Source: Nocardioides baekrokdamisoli (lineage in GTDB: Bacteria > Actinomycetota > Actinomycetes > Propionibacteriales > Nocardioidaceae). From it: DNA of 64,000 nucleotides. Below the pieces are notes generated by a model. It made no database searches, had not been told where the DNA came from, and saw nothing but the letters and a program-made list of their open reading frames with translations. Made by a program: the position numbers and the translations under genes. The stretch spans positions 1,798,001 through 1,862,000 of the forward strand of contig NZ_AP019307.1 of NCBI RefSeq assembly GCF_003945325.1. The letters are read 5' to 3'. Positions 30,712-39,721 of this stretch are shown one piece after another (the first letter of the stretch is position 1; each line of letters starts with the position of its first letter).

Positions 30712-33558
30712 ATGACTTGGGCCTTCCCGTATGGGGCAGCGGCCTCCGCCGCCAACCCGACGCTGAACGCGGCCACTGGGGTCTACTACGCCGACCAGAA
30801 CCCGGTCATCCGGGTCACCCCTGCACGACAGACCGTGACCCGGATCGAGGTCCGCGACTGGTACGACAACGTCGTCACGTCGCTCCCCTTCGTGGCGGGT
30901 CGGGTCGTCAGTGGTGACGAGTACTCGGCCACCACGACGCCCGGAACGATGTACGCCATCCCGGCACCGTCCGGCGGGTGGAAGCCGGGCTGGTACCGGC
31001 TCTACCAGTACGACGACATCAACACCGCCGACGTCGGCGCCTATGGCACCTGGAACGGCGGGGTTGCGGTCGGAGCCACAAACATCGTCATCCTTCGCAC
31101 ACAGCTGGCGTCGTTCCCGCCATTCGACCCGACAGTTCACCCCGCCGACTGGACGGTCCCCACCACCGGGTCACAGGGCACGACCGACTTCCTCACCGCC
31201 CTCTTCCCCACCGGGGCGCCCGGGCTCGGTGGCGGGAGCATCAACCTGCGCCTCCGGGCCGCGATCGGCGCCTCCACTGCGAGGTTGACGATGGACAGCG
31301 CCCTGGACTTCAAGGGCGGCGCCTACCACGTCACCCAGAAGCAGATCACCGGCAACGTCGCTACGTTGACCCTCGGCGAGGCACACACGCTGCAGGTCGG
31401 CGCCGCGATGGGCGCCTACGGCATCGGTGCGCCGTTCACCGACGGCGCGTACACGATCACCGCGAAGACCTCCACCACGGTGTCATTCGCGCTCACCGCC
31501 GCCGACCTGGTCGCCACGGCCGGATCTGGGTACGTCTACAGCAGCCAGTCGGATGCTCTGGTCAACAACCGGATCCAGCAGGCCATCAGCAACGAGGTCT
31601 ATACGGTCCCGAACACGTCGCCGCACTACGACCCCGCTCGGTCGGCGCTTCGGCAGACATGGGTGGAGTTCCCGAACCTCGCCGTGGACTTCCTCCAGGT
31701 CATCGTCGGGGGAGCCGGGTTCAACGTCCTGCCGGCCGACCCGTCGCGCGATCCAGCCACGTACAGGGTGGTCGTGACCGCTGGCACCGTGTCGGGGTTC
31801 AAGATCGTGGTCACGCAGGCCGATGGGGTGACGCCGATCGAGACCTACGACAACGTCGCGGACATCGCACATGCGCAGGCGGCAATCAACTGGGTGTCGG
31901 CCTACATCTGGCTCAACGGCCCCGAGCTGGTCAACACGCCGGCACCGGTCCAGGTGCCGAACGCGGCGTACCTCGGCGTCCGGGCGACCGTCGCGGCACT
32001 CACTTCCTTGGGCCTTGACCGGTTCGAGGGCCCGGTCAACGAGCCGTCGCCACAGCCGCAGTTCATCACCGACAACCTCAAGGTCTGGCAGCTGTTCCAC
32101 AAGGCCGTGAAGGACGAGAACTCGTCCGCGAAGGTGCTCGGCCCCGGGTACGTGGAACTGTTCGGGGTCAATCCTCTCGACCCGACCGACACGCCCGCCA
32201 GCTGCTGGTTCGGGCAACTGCTCGCGGCAGGGTTCGCGGACTACGTGGACGAGTGGTCGACCCACATCTACAACGTGCAACCCGGCGGTGACTTCAACGT
32301 CGCGCGAGCCTTGATCCAGGGCTGGTTCGACGTCCTGGACCACTTCGGCGTCAACGACCGACCTGTCTGGGTCACCGAAGGGCTGAACCCCGAGCACATC
32401 ATCCACAACGGGGGCGTGTGGTCCCCACGGTTCGGCCGCGAGATGACGCTGCAGACCCTGCTGTGGGAGCAGTTCGGTGTCCCCCGCGAGCGGGCGGTCC
32501 TCTGGTACGACATCAGCCACGGGTTCTGGGACTACCCGACGTGGATGCTCGACGCCGACCAGACGTGGGAACCGGGCATGGTGCTCATGCGGGTCCTGGC
32601 CGAAGAGACCTGGGGCAAGCTCCACCACACGGCGATGTCGTTCGGCCCGATCGGCGACCGCATCTTCCTTGGATCCGTCTACCGGAACCCCTCGGACCTG
32701 ACGTCGGTCGCCGTGATGCAGGCGCAGAGTTCGCTGCAGGTCGACGGCGGCTCATCCGTCACCCTCGAGGTGTCTGACTCCACCGTCCTCGACTTGGAGG
32801 TCGTCAACGGCCTCGGCCACCAAAGCACTCTCGAGCGCGACGTCCACGGATACTTCCGCGTCCCCGTCGAGGACATCCCCACCTACGTCCACCTCCCTGC
32901 GCACGTGACCGCAACGGTGGTCACCTGCAACGACTGGCCCCACACAATGAGTGCGCTCATCAACAGCGCTAGCGCGGCCAGCGGCGTCGTCCCGACAGGT
33001 CGCACGGGAGGCGTGTTCGTCAAGGCCATCAACGACGACCAGTGGGAGCTCTACCCGGTGCAGTCGACCCAGCCCGGGTCGGTGTATTGGGCCGACACCG
33101 CGAACTCGGGGACCACGCTCCCGGACACCGTCACGCTGGACTGGCCGAGGCTCACGCGCGTCGACCGGGTGATCGTGTGGTCCGGCAACCTCTCTCTCAA
33201 CCAGAACGCTCTGTCCGACTTCGACGTCCAGACGTCGATGGACGGCACCACCTGGACCACACGGGCCACTGTCGCCCGCGAAGCCACCTGCCGGCAGTGG
33301 TCGACCGACAGCAGTTCCCACGGCTGCAGGTACGAGACGTACTGGAGCCGCCAGTGGATCCACGACGTGAAGTTCCCCGACGGGCCGGTGTACGCCAAGT
33401 ACGTCCGGCTCTACGTCCGGCACACATCCCACGGCGAACTCCCCGACGCCACCGGCTTGTCCTACGTCGCCGACCCGTTCAAACCGTCGGTCGTGCTCCA
33501 AGAGGTCGCTGTGCTATGCGACCGGAACGCGCAACCCACCTACGCAACGCTCACCTAG
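30712..33558 (+). CDS. Tail protein with glycoside hydrolase-like (clan GH-A) domain
   Basis: 948 residues. A glycosidase-like TIM barrel spans about residues 390-650: DRFEGPVNEPSPQPQFITDN has the N-E-P motif with Glu444 as likely acid/base, and RPVWVTEGLNPEH has Glu556 as likely nucleophile, 112 residues apart, as in GH-A enzymes. Between them is YVDEWSTHIYNVQPGGDFNV. Residues about 780-940 (LSDFDVQTSMDGTTWTTRAT) look like a discoidin-type carbohydrate-binding domain. Probably a receptor-degrading or adsorption protein on the tail. Confidence 0.82.
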   Translation: MTWAFPYGAAASAANPTLNAATGVYYADQNPVIRVTPARQTVTRIEVRDWYDNVVTSLPFVAGRVVSGDEYSATTTPGTMYAIPAPSGGWKPGWYRLYQYDDINTADVGAYGTWNGGVAVGATNIVILRTQLASFPPFDPTVHPADWTVPTTGSQGTTDFLTALFPTGAPGLGGGSINLRLRAAIGASTARLTMDSALDFKGGAYHVTQKQITGNVATLTLGEAHTLQVGAAMGAYGIGAPFTDGAYTITAKTSTTVSFALTAADLVATAGSGYVYSSQSDALVNNRIQQAISNEVYTVPNTSPHYDPARSALRQTWVEFPNLAVDFLQVIVGGAGFNVLPADPSRDPATYRVVVTAGTVSGFKIVVTQADGVTPIETYDNVADIAHAQAAINWVSAYIWLNGPELVNTPAPVQVPNAAYLGVRATVAALTSLGLDRFEGPVNEPSPQPQFITDNLKVWQLFHKAVKDENSSAKVLGPGYVELFGVNPLDPTDTPASCWFGQLLAAGFADYVDEWSTHIYNVQPGGDFNVARALIQGWFDVLDHFGVNDRPVWVTEGLNPEHIIHNGGVWSPRFGREMTLQTLLWEQFGVPRERAVLWYDISHGFWDYPTWMLDADQTWEPGMVLMRVLAEETWGKLHHTAMSFGPIGDRIFLGSVYRNPSDLTSVAVMQAQSSLQVDGGSSVTLEVSDSTVLDLEVVNGLGHQSTLERDVHGYFRVPVEDIPTYVHLPAHVTATVVTCNDWPHTMSALINSASAASGVVPTGRTGGVFVKAINDDQWELYPVQSTQPGSVYWADTANSGTTLPDTVTLDWPRLTRVDRVIVWSGNLSLNQNALSDFDVQTSMDGTTWTTRATVAREATCRQWSTDSSSHGCRYETYWSRQWIHDVKFPDGPVYAKYVRLYVRHTSHGELPDATGLSYVADPFKPSVVLQEVAVLCDRNAQPTYATLT

Positions 33559-33576
33559 ACCAGGGAGGCCCAGGCC

Positions 33577-34722
33577 ATGTCGTTCCAACCGCCGCAGCTC
33601 GAGACCGACGAGGACGCCGTCACCGCCAGGATCCTCGACGGCCTCGCCACTCGGCTGCCCGGCTGGGTTGCCATCGAAGGGGCCCCGGAGGTCGCCCTCG
33701 CCGAGGAGCTCGGCCGCGAGATCGCCAACCTCAACCAGGCCACGGCCCTCGTCATCGACACTGCGGCCGCCGCCGGCCTCGGACAGACAGCGTTCCAGTT
33801 CCCTGCCTACACCGGAGCCACCGCCACGATCGCGGCCGAGGTCACAGTCGCCAGCATCGGCGTCATCATCCCCGCAGGGTTCACCGTCATCGGGACCAAC
33901 CTCAATGGCGACGAGGTCGCGTTCGTTCTGCCGGCAGACGTCGCCGCCACCAGCGTGACCATGCCCGTGACGATGAACGCTCTCGTTCCCGGCGACGTCG
34001 GCAACGGCGTCCCGATCGGGTCGCTGGAGATCCTTAGCGCCAACACCAACATCGCCGCGGTCGACGCGACGGCAGCGTCCTCCAACGGGGCAGACGCCGA
34101 GGACGTCAACACCTACCTCGGCCGACTCGTCGACTACCTCTCCGCACTGCGACCCGGCGGCGTCAACGGAGCCGACCTGGCCGCACTCGCCCGAACCGTC
34201 CCGGGCGTCCACCGTGCACTCGGCGTAGACCTCTACGACCCGGCCGCCCCCACGACCCCGACCGAGCGCACCGTCACGGTCTTTCCGATCGACACCGCCG
34301 GCCGGCCAGTCAGCTCGCCGATCGCCACGCAGGTCCAAGCGGTCATCGAGGGCGCCCGCGAGGTCAACTTCATCGTCCACGTCGCCGACCCGGAGTACAC
34401 CGCCGTGCACATCGCCTTCGCGATCGTTGCCGAGACGGGGGCGGACACCAGCCTCGTGCACACCGAAGTGATCGCCGCCCTCTCAAAGTGGCTCAGCCAG
34501 TGGGGCGTCACGAGCTCAGATGATCAGGCATGGGTCGCTACCAACACCGTCAGGTTCACTGACGCCATCCGGGTCGCGGGCGCCGTCGCCGGCGTCGCGT
34601 ACATCTCGTCCCTCACCGTCAACGGCAGCACCGCCGACCTGGTGCTCGCCGGCGTCGCTGCACTTCCCGCGCCGCTCGACGACCCCACTGCACCGTCGAC
34701 GGTGACAGGGACAGTGTCTTGA
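33577..34722 (+). CDS. Baseplate J-like protein
   Basis: 381 residues, the usual gpJ/gp47 size. ILDGLATRLPGWVAIEGAPE and EELGREIANLNQATALVIDT at the start, and DVNTYLGRLVDYLSALRPGG, RTVPGVHRALGVDLYDPAAP, then VIAALSKWLSQWGVTSSDDQ match the family. gpJ forms the baseplate wedge with gpI. TTG start of gpI overlaps the stop. Confidence 0.9.
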   Translation: MSFQPPQLETDEDAVTARILDGLATRLPGWVAIEGAPEVALAEELGREIANLNQATALVIDTAAAAGLGQTAFQFPAYTGATATIAAEVTVASIGVIIPAGFTVIGTNLNGDEVAFVLPADVAATSVTMPVTMNALVPGDVGNGVPIGSLEILSANTNIAAVDATAASSNGADAEDVNTYLGRLVDYLSALRPGGVNGADLAALARTVPGVHRALGVDLYDPAAPTTPTERTVTVFPIDTAGRPVSSPIATQVQAVIEGAREVNFIVHVADPEYTAVHIAFAIVAETGADTSLVHTEVIAALSKWLSQWGVTSSDDQAWVATNTVRFTDAIRVAGAVAGVAYISSLTVNGSTADLVLAGVAALPAPLDDPTAPSTVTGTVS

Positions 34723-35333
34723 CCAGCACGGCCGTCGCGGCCCGCGTCTACGCGGCCCTCGGCCAGGCGTTCGCGGCCCACGCTGGGCCGCTCTTGGACC
34801 CACTGGTCGACGTCCTCGCGGCACCTCTCGACGACAGCGACCAGCGCTTGCAGCTCACAGCCGCGGGATGGGCTCGTGCGTTCGACCTCAACCAGAGCCC
34901 GGACCCGGCTTGGATCGGGAGACTGCTCGGCACAGCCGTACCTGCAGGTCTCACCGCCGACCAAGACCGCGCCTTCATCATCGGCCGGGCCTACTGGAAG
35001 CGCGGAACGCCAGCGGCGATCGTCGCGGCCATCAAGCCCCTCCTCGGAGGACAGCAGACAGTCACCCTCGTCGAGCGTGACGGTTCGCCCTGGCGACTGA
35101 CAGTCCGCGTCTACGCCAGCGAGGTCCTGCCCGGCGTCACCGTCGACGACATCGCCGCGGCCGCCGCAACTCAGAAGCCCGTCGGGATCATCCTCACGGC
35201 CCAGATCTCGGCCGCCGCAACGTTCGCCCACCTGAAGGCCGAGCACGGGCCGACCTTCACAGCCGAAGCCGCCGCCTTCCCGACATTCGAAGCCGAGATG
35301 ACCCACATCCCCGAGGAGGGCACGATCGCATGA
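34719..35333 (+). CDS. Tail protein I-like (baseplate wedge)
   Basis: 204 residues from TTG 34719, sharing bases with the gpJ stop. RLLGTAVPAGLTADQDRAFI and GRAYWKRGTPAAIVAAIKPL match the gpI family, which links the wedge to fibres. Overlaps the fibre ATG by 4 bp. Order J-I-fibre is as in P2-like phages. Confidence 0.82.
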   Translation: MTSTAVAARVYAALGQAFAAHAGPLLDPLVDVLAAPLDDSDQRLQLTAAGWARAFDLNQSPDPAWIGRLLGTAVPAGLTADQDRAFIIGRAYWKRGTPAAIVAAIKPLLGGQQTVTLVERDGSPWRLTVRVYASEVLPGVTVDDIAAAAATQKPVGIILTAQISAAATFAHLKAEHGPTFTAEAAAFPTFEAEMTHIPEEGTIA

Positions 35334-36205
35334 GCACGACGACCAGCAAGGGAATTGAGAAGCCCAGCCTCGACGGGAGCGACACCAACGACGCCCCGTA
35401 CTACATCGGGAAGGTCGCCGACTGGCTCAACGCCAACCCAGGCGTCGCCAGCCACACGACCGCAGAACGCAACGCACTGGTCGGAATCGACATCTGGCAA
35501 GGCCGGATCATCGTCAACGCCGACACCGGACTGCTCGAGGTCAACGACGGAACCGCCGGCGCCGCCCACTGGCACCCCCTCGCCCTCACCTCCTACGTCG
35601 ATGCGTCGATCAACACCGAGGCGACGCGTGCCACCGCGGCCGAAGGCTCCCTCGCTGGGGCAATCAACACCGAGGCGACGCGTGCCACCGCGGCCGAAGG
35701 CTCCCTCAGCACCCGGATCAACACCGAGGCGACGCGTGCCACCGCGGCCGAAGGTTCGCTTGGAGGGGCGATCGGCTCTGAGACGTCGCGTGCGACAGCC
35801 GCCGAAGGCACACTGGCGGCCGCGATCGCGAACGAGATCACTCGCGCCCAAGCCGTCGAAGGGGCACTGGGTGCCGGCGCTCGCTTCACAGGCAACGAGC
35901 CCGCCCCACTCGCCGGCGCCGCACCCGGCAACGGGACCGTCAAGATCACTCGGCAAGGCTCCGTCATCGTCTCCGTCGTCAACGGGTCTGGTGGATTCGC
36001 CTTCGGTTTCCACGATGCCTTCGCGAACGGGGTCGTGTCAGTGCTGATCTCGCCCGGCGACAACGCTTCGGGTCTGGCATCGGTCGTACCGCTGGCGTCG
36101 AACTACACCCTCCACGGGGGTAGCGGCGTCGCACACCAGGCATCCGGAGCGGCCGTCCCCAACGGGGCCAACATCCGCGTGAACTACATCGCTGTCGGCT
36201 GGTAA
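35330..36205 (+). CDS. Tail fibre with 18-residue repeats
   Basis: 291 residues. Five 18-residue repeats follow position 93: INTEATRATAAEGSLAGA repeats with small changes, matching the trimeric stalk repeats of phage fibres. The last 100 residues (GSVIVSVVNGSGGFAFGFHD, SNYTLHGGSGVAHQASGAAV) form a beta-rich tip, the likely receptor-binding end. It follows gpI, the canonical site of the fibre gene. Confidence 0.87.
   Translation: MSTTTSKGIEKPSLDGSDTNDAPYYIGKVADWLNANPGVASHTTAERNALVGIDIWQGRIIVNADTGLLEVNDGTAGAAHWHPLALTSYVDASINTEATRATAAEGSLAGAINTEATRATAAEGSLSTRINTEATRATAAEGSLGGAIGSETSRATAAEGTLAAAIANEITRAQAVEGALGAGARFTGNEPAPLAGAAPGNGTVKITRQGSVIVSVVNGSGGFAFGFHDAFANGVVSVLISPGDNASGLASVVPLASNYTLHGGSGVAHQASGAAVPNGANIRVNYIAVGW
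35609..35878 (+). repeat. Five 54-bp tandem repeats in the fibre gene
   Basis: Copies start at 35609, 35663, 35717, 35771 and 35825. The first three are nearly identical (ATCAACACCGAGGCGACGCG) and the last two diverge. The period keeps the frame, so slippage would lengthen or shorten the fibre stalk. Confidence 0.9.
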
Positions 36206-36211
36206 CCGCCC

Positions 36212-36481
36212 GTGCTTCACCTGAGCTCCACCGTCGGAGCTGCCCTCATCGCCGCCGTCCCCGCGACCATCGCCGCCGGCGCAGCCTGGCGTGCCCAGCG
36301 CGCCGTCACCCGCAATGGCGGCAAGAGCAAGAAGCCGACCATCCAGGACAAGCTCTCCAACCTCACCGCAGGTCAGGCCGAGTTCGTCTCGCTCCTCTCT
36401 GACCACATCGCGTGGTGCGAGACCGAAAACCAGCGGCTCTGGAAAGCCGTCAGCCGTCGCCGGCGTGGGCCTTTCCAGTAG
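36212..36481 (+). CDS. Small membrane protein, possible holin-like or spanin-like
   Basis: 89 residues from GTG 36212. A single N-terminal hydrophobic helix (VGAALIAAVPATIAAGAAWR) is followed by a charged coiled-coil end, EFVSLLSDHIAWCETENQRL. Placed after the fibre and before the lysis genes, where small membrane lysis proteins often sit. Function not proved. Confidence 0.6.
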   Translation: MLHLSSTVGAALIAAVPATIAAGAAWRAQRAVTRNGGKSKKPTIQDKLSNLTAGQAEFVSLLSDHIAWCETENQRLWKAVSRRRRGPFQ

Positions 36482-36587
36482 ACCGCTCCACCGCCTAGCG
36501 CCCTGGTAAGCCGTCGGCCGATACAGCCTCGGACCTTTCCAGGCGCCGTCGCACCACCCCAGACAACTCAACAGAGAGCAGGCCCAC

Positions 36588-37298
36588 ATGACCGTCATCC
36601 GTCATCGCTACGAGCCCACCGACCCGCGGCTCGGCCGCCACGTCGAGCACGACGAACGCAGCCGCGACTACACCATCCCTGAGCCTGCCGGCGTCGCCCA
36701 TCTCGTGTCGATCAAGCACCCCCGGTACGTGCCCGTGTTCGACCAGGGCAAGATCGGCTCCTGCACCGCGAACGCCGCGATCGGCTGCCTCGGCACCGGC
36801 CCCTTCTACGAGGCGATCGGCAAGAAGCTCCTCAGCGGGTCGTCGCTGGCCGACGAGTCCTTCGCGCTGGCCTGCTACAGCGACGAGCAGCAGCTCCTCG
36901 GCTACGGCCCGTTCCCGCCGAACGACCACGGCGGCAGCGGTCTGGCGATCGCCAAGGTCCTCAAACGCCGCGGCTTCATCCCGAGCTACCACCACGCGCT
37001 CTCTCTGCACGCCACCCTCGCCGCCCTGGCCAAGCAGCCGGTCATCATCGGCATCCCGTGGCTGTCCGGCATGTCCACCCCGGACCTCACTGGGAAGCTC
37101 ACCGTCGCAGGCACCGTCCGGGGCGGTCACGAGATCGTTCTCGACGAACTCGACGTGGAGAACCAGCGCGTCTGGCTCACCAACTCCTGGAGCACCAGCT
37201 GGGGCGTCAACGGCCGCGCATGGCTCGCCTGGACCGACCTCGAGCAGCTGCTCGCCGACCGCGGCGACTGCACCGTGTTCACGGTTCCCGGGGCCTGA
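36588..37298 (+). CDS. Papain-like (C1) cysteine peptidase
   Basis: 236 residues. All four papain active-site positions are present: Gln53 and Cys59 in VFDQGKIGSCTANAAIG, His181 in VRGGHEIVLDEL and Asn199 in VWLTNSWSTSWGVNG, which keeps the NSW...WG signature. No pro-region or signal peptide is seen. It cleaves peptide bonds, but its target is unclear: tail protein, host wall protein or toxin. Set among lysis genes, it is unusual for a phage. Confidence 0.88.
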   Translation: MTVIRHRYEPTDPRLGRHVEHDERSRDYTIPEPAGVAHLVSIKHPRYVPVFDQGKIGSCTANAAIGCLGTGPFYEAIGKKLLSGSSLADESFALACYSDEQQLLGYGPFPPNDHGGSGLAIAKVLKRRGFIPSYHHALSLHATLAALAKQPVIIGIPWLSGMSTPDLTGKLTVAGTVRGGHEIVLDELDVENQRVWLTNSWSTSWGVNGRAWLAWTDLEQLLADRGDCTVFTVPGA

Positions 37299-37299
37299 C

Positions 37300-38007
37300 A
37301 TGCCCAAGGAATCGGTAGGAGAGGCCGCGGTCCTCTACACGGCCGACCACCCGGCCCGGAAGGACTCTCCGGAGTACATCGCTGCCCGCAAGGTCCTGAT
37401 GAACCAGCGGAAGGGCGGCTGCATCGTCTGCGGTGGCATCCCCGACATGACCCACCCCGAGATGGAGAAGGTCGGCAGCCCGAAGGGGTTGCAGGACCAC
37501 CACGGCGGCGGGATCTACGTCAAGGACGTCCTCGTCGGGCTCACGCCGTTCGGGATGGAGTGGTCACTCGGCTGGTCGGCATCGCCGGCGAAGGTCGCAC
37601 AGTTCGTCGCCAACCTCAATGTCGTGCTCGAGGCGCTCGGCGAACCCACCTACGACTCGGTCATCAAGGACACCCCGAGTGTGATGGCGTTCGTCGACTC
37701 GAAGTACAACGCCAACGTCAAGCTCTGCGCCCCGCACCACGTCGGGCGCATGGACAAGCCGTCGAAGGACGCCCAGGGCCACGAGGCGGTCGGGATCCAC
37801 GAGATCCCCTACCCGATCTGGCTCGGCCAGATGACGTGCGACTGGGACCGATGGGACATGTGGGCCGGCACGTCCGGCACGATCGCCGTCGCCCCGAACC
37901 CCGACGGCACCGTCGCAGTACTCCACGCCAGCGACGCCCACCCGGACCTCAACCGCGGCGACGTCCTCAAGGCCGACCACCCGCTCGCCATGGCGGCACG
38001 GCGATGA
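37300..38007 (+). CDS. HNH-like metal-binding phage protein
   Basis: 235 residues. Residues about 40-75 have a zinc knuckle (GGCIVCGGIPDMTHPEM) and KGLQDHHGGGIYV, and a later LCAPHHVGRMDKPSKDAQ, a divergent HNH-like arrangement. The C-terminal part (DWDRWDMWAGTSGTIAVAPN) is unfamiliar. One bp from the peptidase gene. Could be a nuclease or a structural metal protein. Confidence 0.65.
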   Translation: MPKESVGEAAVLYTADHPARKDSPEYIAARKVLMNQRKGGCIVCGGIPDMTHPEMEKVGSPKGLQDHHGGGIYVKDVLVGLTPFGMEWSLGWSASPAKVAQFVANLNVVLEALGEPTYDSVIKDTPSVMAFVDSKYNANVKLCAPHHVGRMDKPSKDAQGHEAVGIHEIPYPIWLGQMTCDWDRWDMWAGTSGTIAVAPNPDGTVAVLHASDAHPDLNRGDVLKADHPLAMAARR

Positions 38008-39182
38008 CGACGTTCCGAGGGCTCCCGACCTGCGAGTGCATGGCCGAGTGGCTACCCCGCTATGAGGCCGAGCTCCAGCGCCGCGGCCTGATCGTCGGAC
38101 CACTGCACATCTACCAGCTGACCGGCAACGCCACCCAGTCCGCCGGCGTCGCGGCCGGAGGCGGCCACTGCGACTACGTCCCGCGGAACAACAGTCCAGC
38201 CGACGCCGAGGTCTGGGTCGCCGACGAGATGGGCGCCCATTGCGAGGCCCGGTACACGCCGACCTTCTCGATCCGGCACAACCACCTCCTGCTCCGAGGC
38301 TGCCCGCACCTCGCGCAGGTGGCGAAGGACCAGATGGCCGAGTTCGACCGGGGCGAGGACGGACTCCTCGACCACAAACCATCCGCCGGTCCGACCGGCA
38401 TCCCCAAGCGCACCTGGCAACAGGGCCTCGCCTGGGCCGACCAACAGAGAAAGGCAGCGCCCATGAAGACCATCGTCGACACCGCGCTCGAGTTCGACGC
38501 CGAGCACATGACCCGAGCCTGGCTGGCCAGCTACATCACCAAGATCAAGGCCAAGGGCCACGAGGGCGTCGCGCTCTACGCCGGCCCTGATCCCGAGAAG
38601 GTCCCGCCCAAGTGGGCCGTCCTGATGTTCCTCCAGGCCCAACTGGCGCTGACTGCCGTCTACGAGCACACCACCGAAGACGCCCTCGCCGGCTACCAGG
38701 CTGGCGTGGACAACGCCAAGATGACCATCGCCCAGTGGGTCGGCTACGGCTGTCCGCACAACATCGTGCTCTGGGCCTCCTCCGACAAATCCGACGCCAC
38801 CGTGGCGCAGACCAAGGACTACGCCCGCGGGTGGATCGACACCGTCACGGCCGCAGCGTTCCTCGACGGCGGCTACGGCGACTCGGCGTTCATCCAGCTC
38901 TTCCGCTACCGCTGGCGCCCCGCCACCTGGGGGACCGCGTCCGCCCACATGATCCAGCTCGTCGGCGCCCAGCCCAACGATGTCGAGGGCTGCGATGTCA
39001 ACGTCGTTGTCCACGGCTTCCCGATGTGGATGCCGATCCCGCCGGCGGTCGCACCACTCGCGCAGACCGCTGTCCACGTCCACAACGCGCTCCGTGAGCT
39101 CGCGATGGTCCCCGCCACCGAGACCGCGTCCCGGCTCGCCCTGATTCACCACGCACAAACCGACCTGAAGGGAATCCACTGA
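38004..39182 (+). CDS. Endolysin-like protein with DUF1906 domain
   Basis: 392 residues from ATG 38004. The N-terminal 150 residues are rich in His/Cys (GGGHCDYVPRNNSPADAEVW, RHNHLLLRGCPHLAQ). The C-terminal 240 residues match DUF1906, the Rv2525c-like glycoside hydrolase fold: ALEFDAEHMTRAWLASYITK, VALYAGPDPEKVPPKWAVL, AGYQAGVDNAKMTIAQWVGY and IVLWASSDKSDAT. The region between peptidase and holin suggests a wall-degrading role. Catalytic residues of DUF1906 are not firmly known. Confidence 0.75.
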   Translation: MTTFRGLPTCECMAEWLPRYEAELQRRGLIVGPLHIYQLTGNATQSAGVAAGGGHCDYVPRNNSPADAEVWVADEMGAHCEARYTPTFSIRHNHLLLRGCPHLAQVAKDQMAEFDRGEDGLLDHKPSAGPTGIPKRTWQQGLAWADQQRKAAPMKTIVDTALEFDAEHMTRAWLASYITKIKAKGHEGVALYAGPDPEKVPPKWAVLMFLQAQLALTAVYEHTTEDALAGYQAGVDNAKMTIAQWVGYGCPHNIVLWASSDKSDATVAQTKDYARGWIDTVTAAAFLDGGYGDSAFIQLFRYRWRPATWGTASAHMIQLVGAQPNDVEGCDVNVVVHGFPMWMPIPPAVAPLAQTAVHVHNALRELAMVPATETASRLALIHHAQTDLKGIH

Positions 39183-39601
39183 TGAAACTGACCCCCGCCC
39201 AGGCGCGCACCATCGTGTACGCGGCCGCCTCGATCGCATCGCTGATCGCTGCCTACCTCCTGACCAAGCACGTCATCGGCCAGGACGAGGTCACCCTCGA
39301 GGCCGGCATCGTCTCCGTCGTGCTCGGCCTCGCCGGGTTCAAGGCCATGAACCCGGACGCACCCAGCGTCCCGATCGCCGAGCCGACCCCCGACCCGATC
39401 GTGACCACCGTCGGCAGCCTCGGCCCGAACACGCCCCTGGCCGACGACCCAGCCCCGGTCGCCCAGGACGGCACCGTGGTCAACCCTGACGCAGCACCCG
39501 AGGTCGCCACGCTGCTCCCGGCGACCCTGCGTGCTCCGGCGAAGAAGGCGGCAGCTCGTCGAGCGCCTGCCAAGAAGAACTCCAGCGCGCCCACCACCTG
39601 A
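39182..39601 (+). CDS. Holin-like membrane protein
   Basis: 139 residues. Two hydrophobic helices (residues about 10-31, IVYAAASIASLIAAYLLTKH, and 39-54) are followed by a Pro/Asp-rich linker and a basic end, APAKKAAARRAPAKKN. Two-helix holins with charged tails are typical next to lysins. Ends 40 bp before a strong terminator that closes the late operon. Confidence 0.78.
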   Translation: MKLTPAQARTIVYAAASIASLIAAYLLTKHVIGQDEVTLEAGIVSVVLGLAGFKAMNPDAPSVPIAEPTPDPIVTTVGSLGPNTPLADDPAPVAQDGTVVNPDAAPEVATLLPATLRAPAKKAAARRAPAKKNSSAPTT

Positions 39602-39641
39602 AGGAGCCACGAGCTCCTGTAGTCCGCGCTCGAGAGCGAAG

Positions 39642-39669
39642 ACGCCCCCGCCCACCGTGGCGGGGGCGT
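39642..39669 (+). terminator. Late-operon terminator
   Basis: ACGCCCCCGCC pairs with GGCGGGGGCGT, 11 bp, 6-base loop, followed by TCTTTC. It separates the lysis genes from the next gene. Confidence 0.88.
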
Positions 39670-39721
39670 TCTTTCGCGTTGGCCTTCCCTGGTCGACCGC
39701 GGCGCCGCTACGTTGTCGGGC

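Noticed and set aside
35609-35878. CRISPR-like array
   Set aside because: Repeats are directly adjacent without spacers and encode an in-frame protein repeat.
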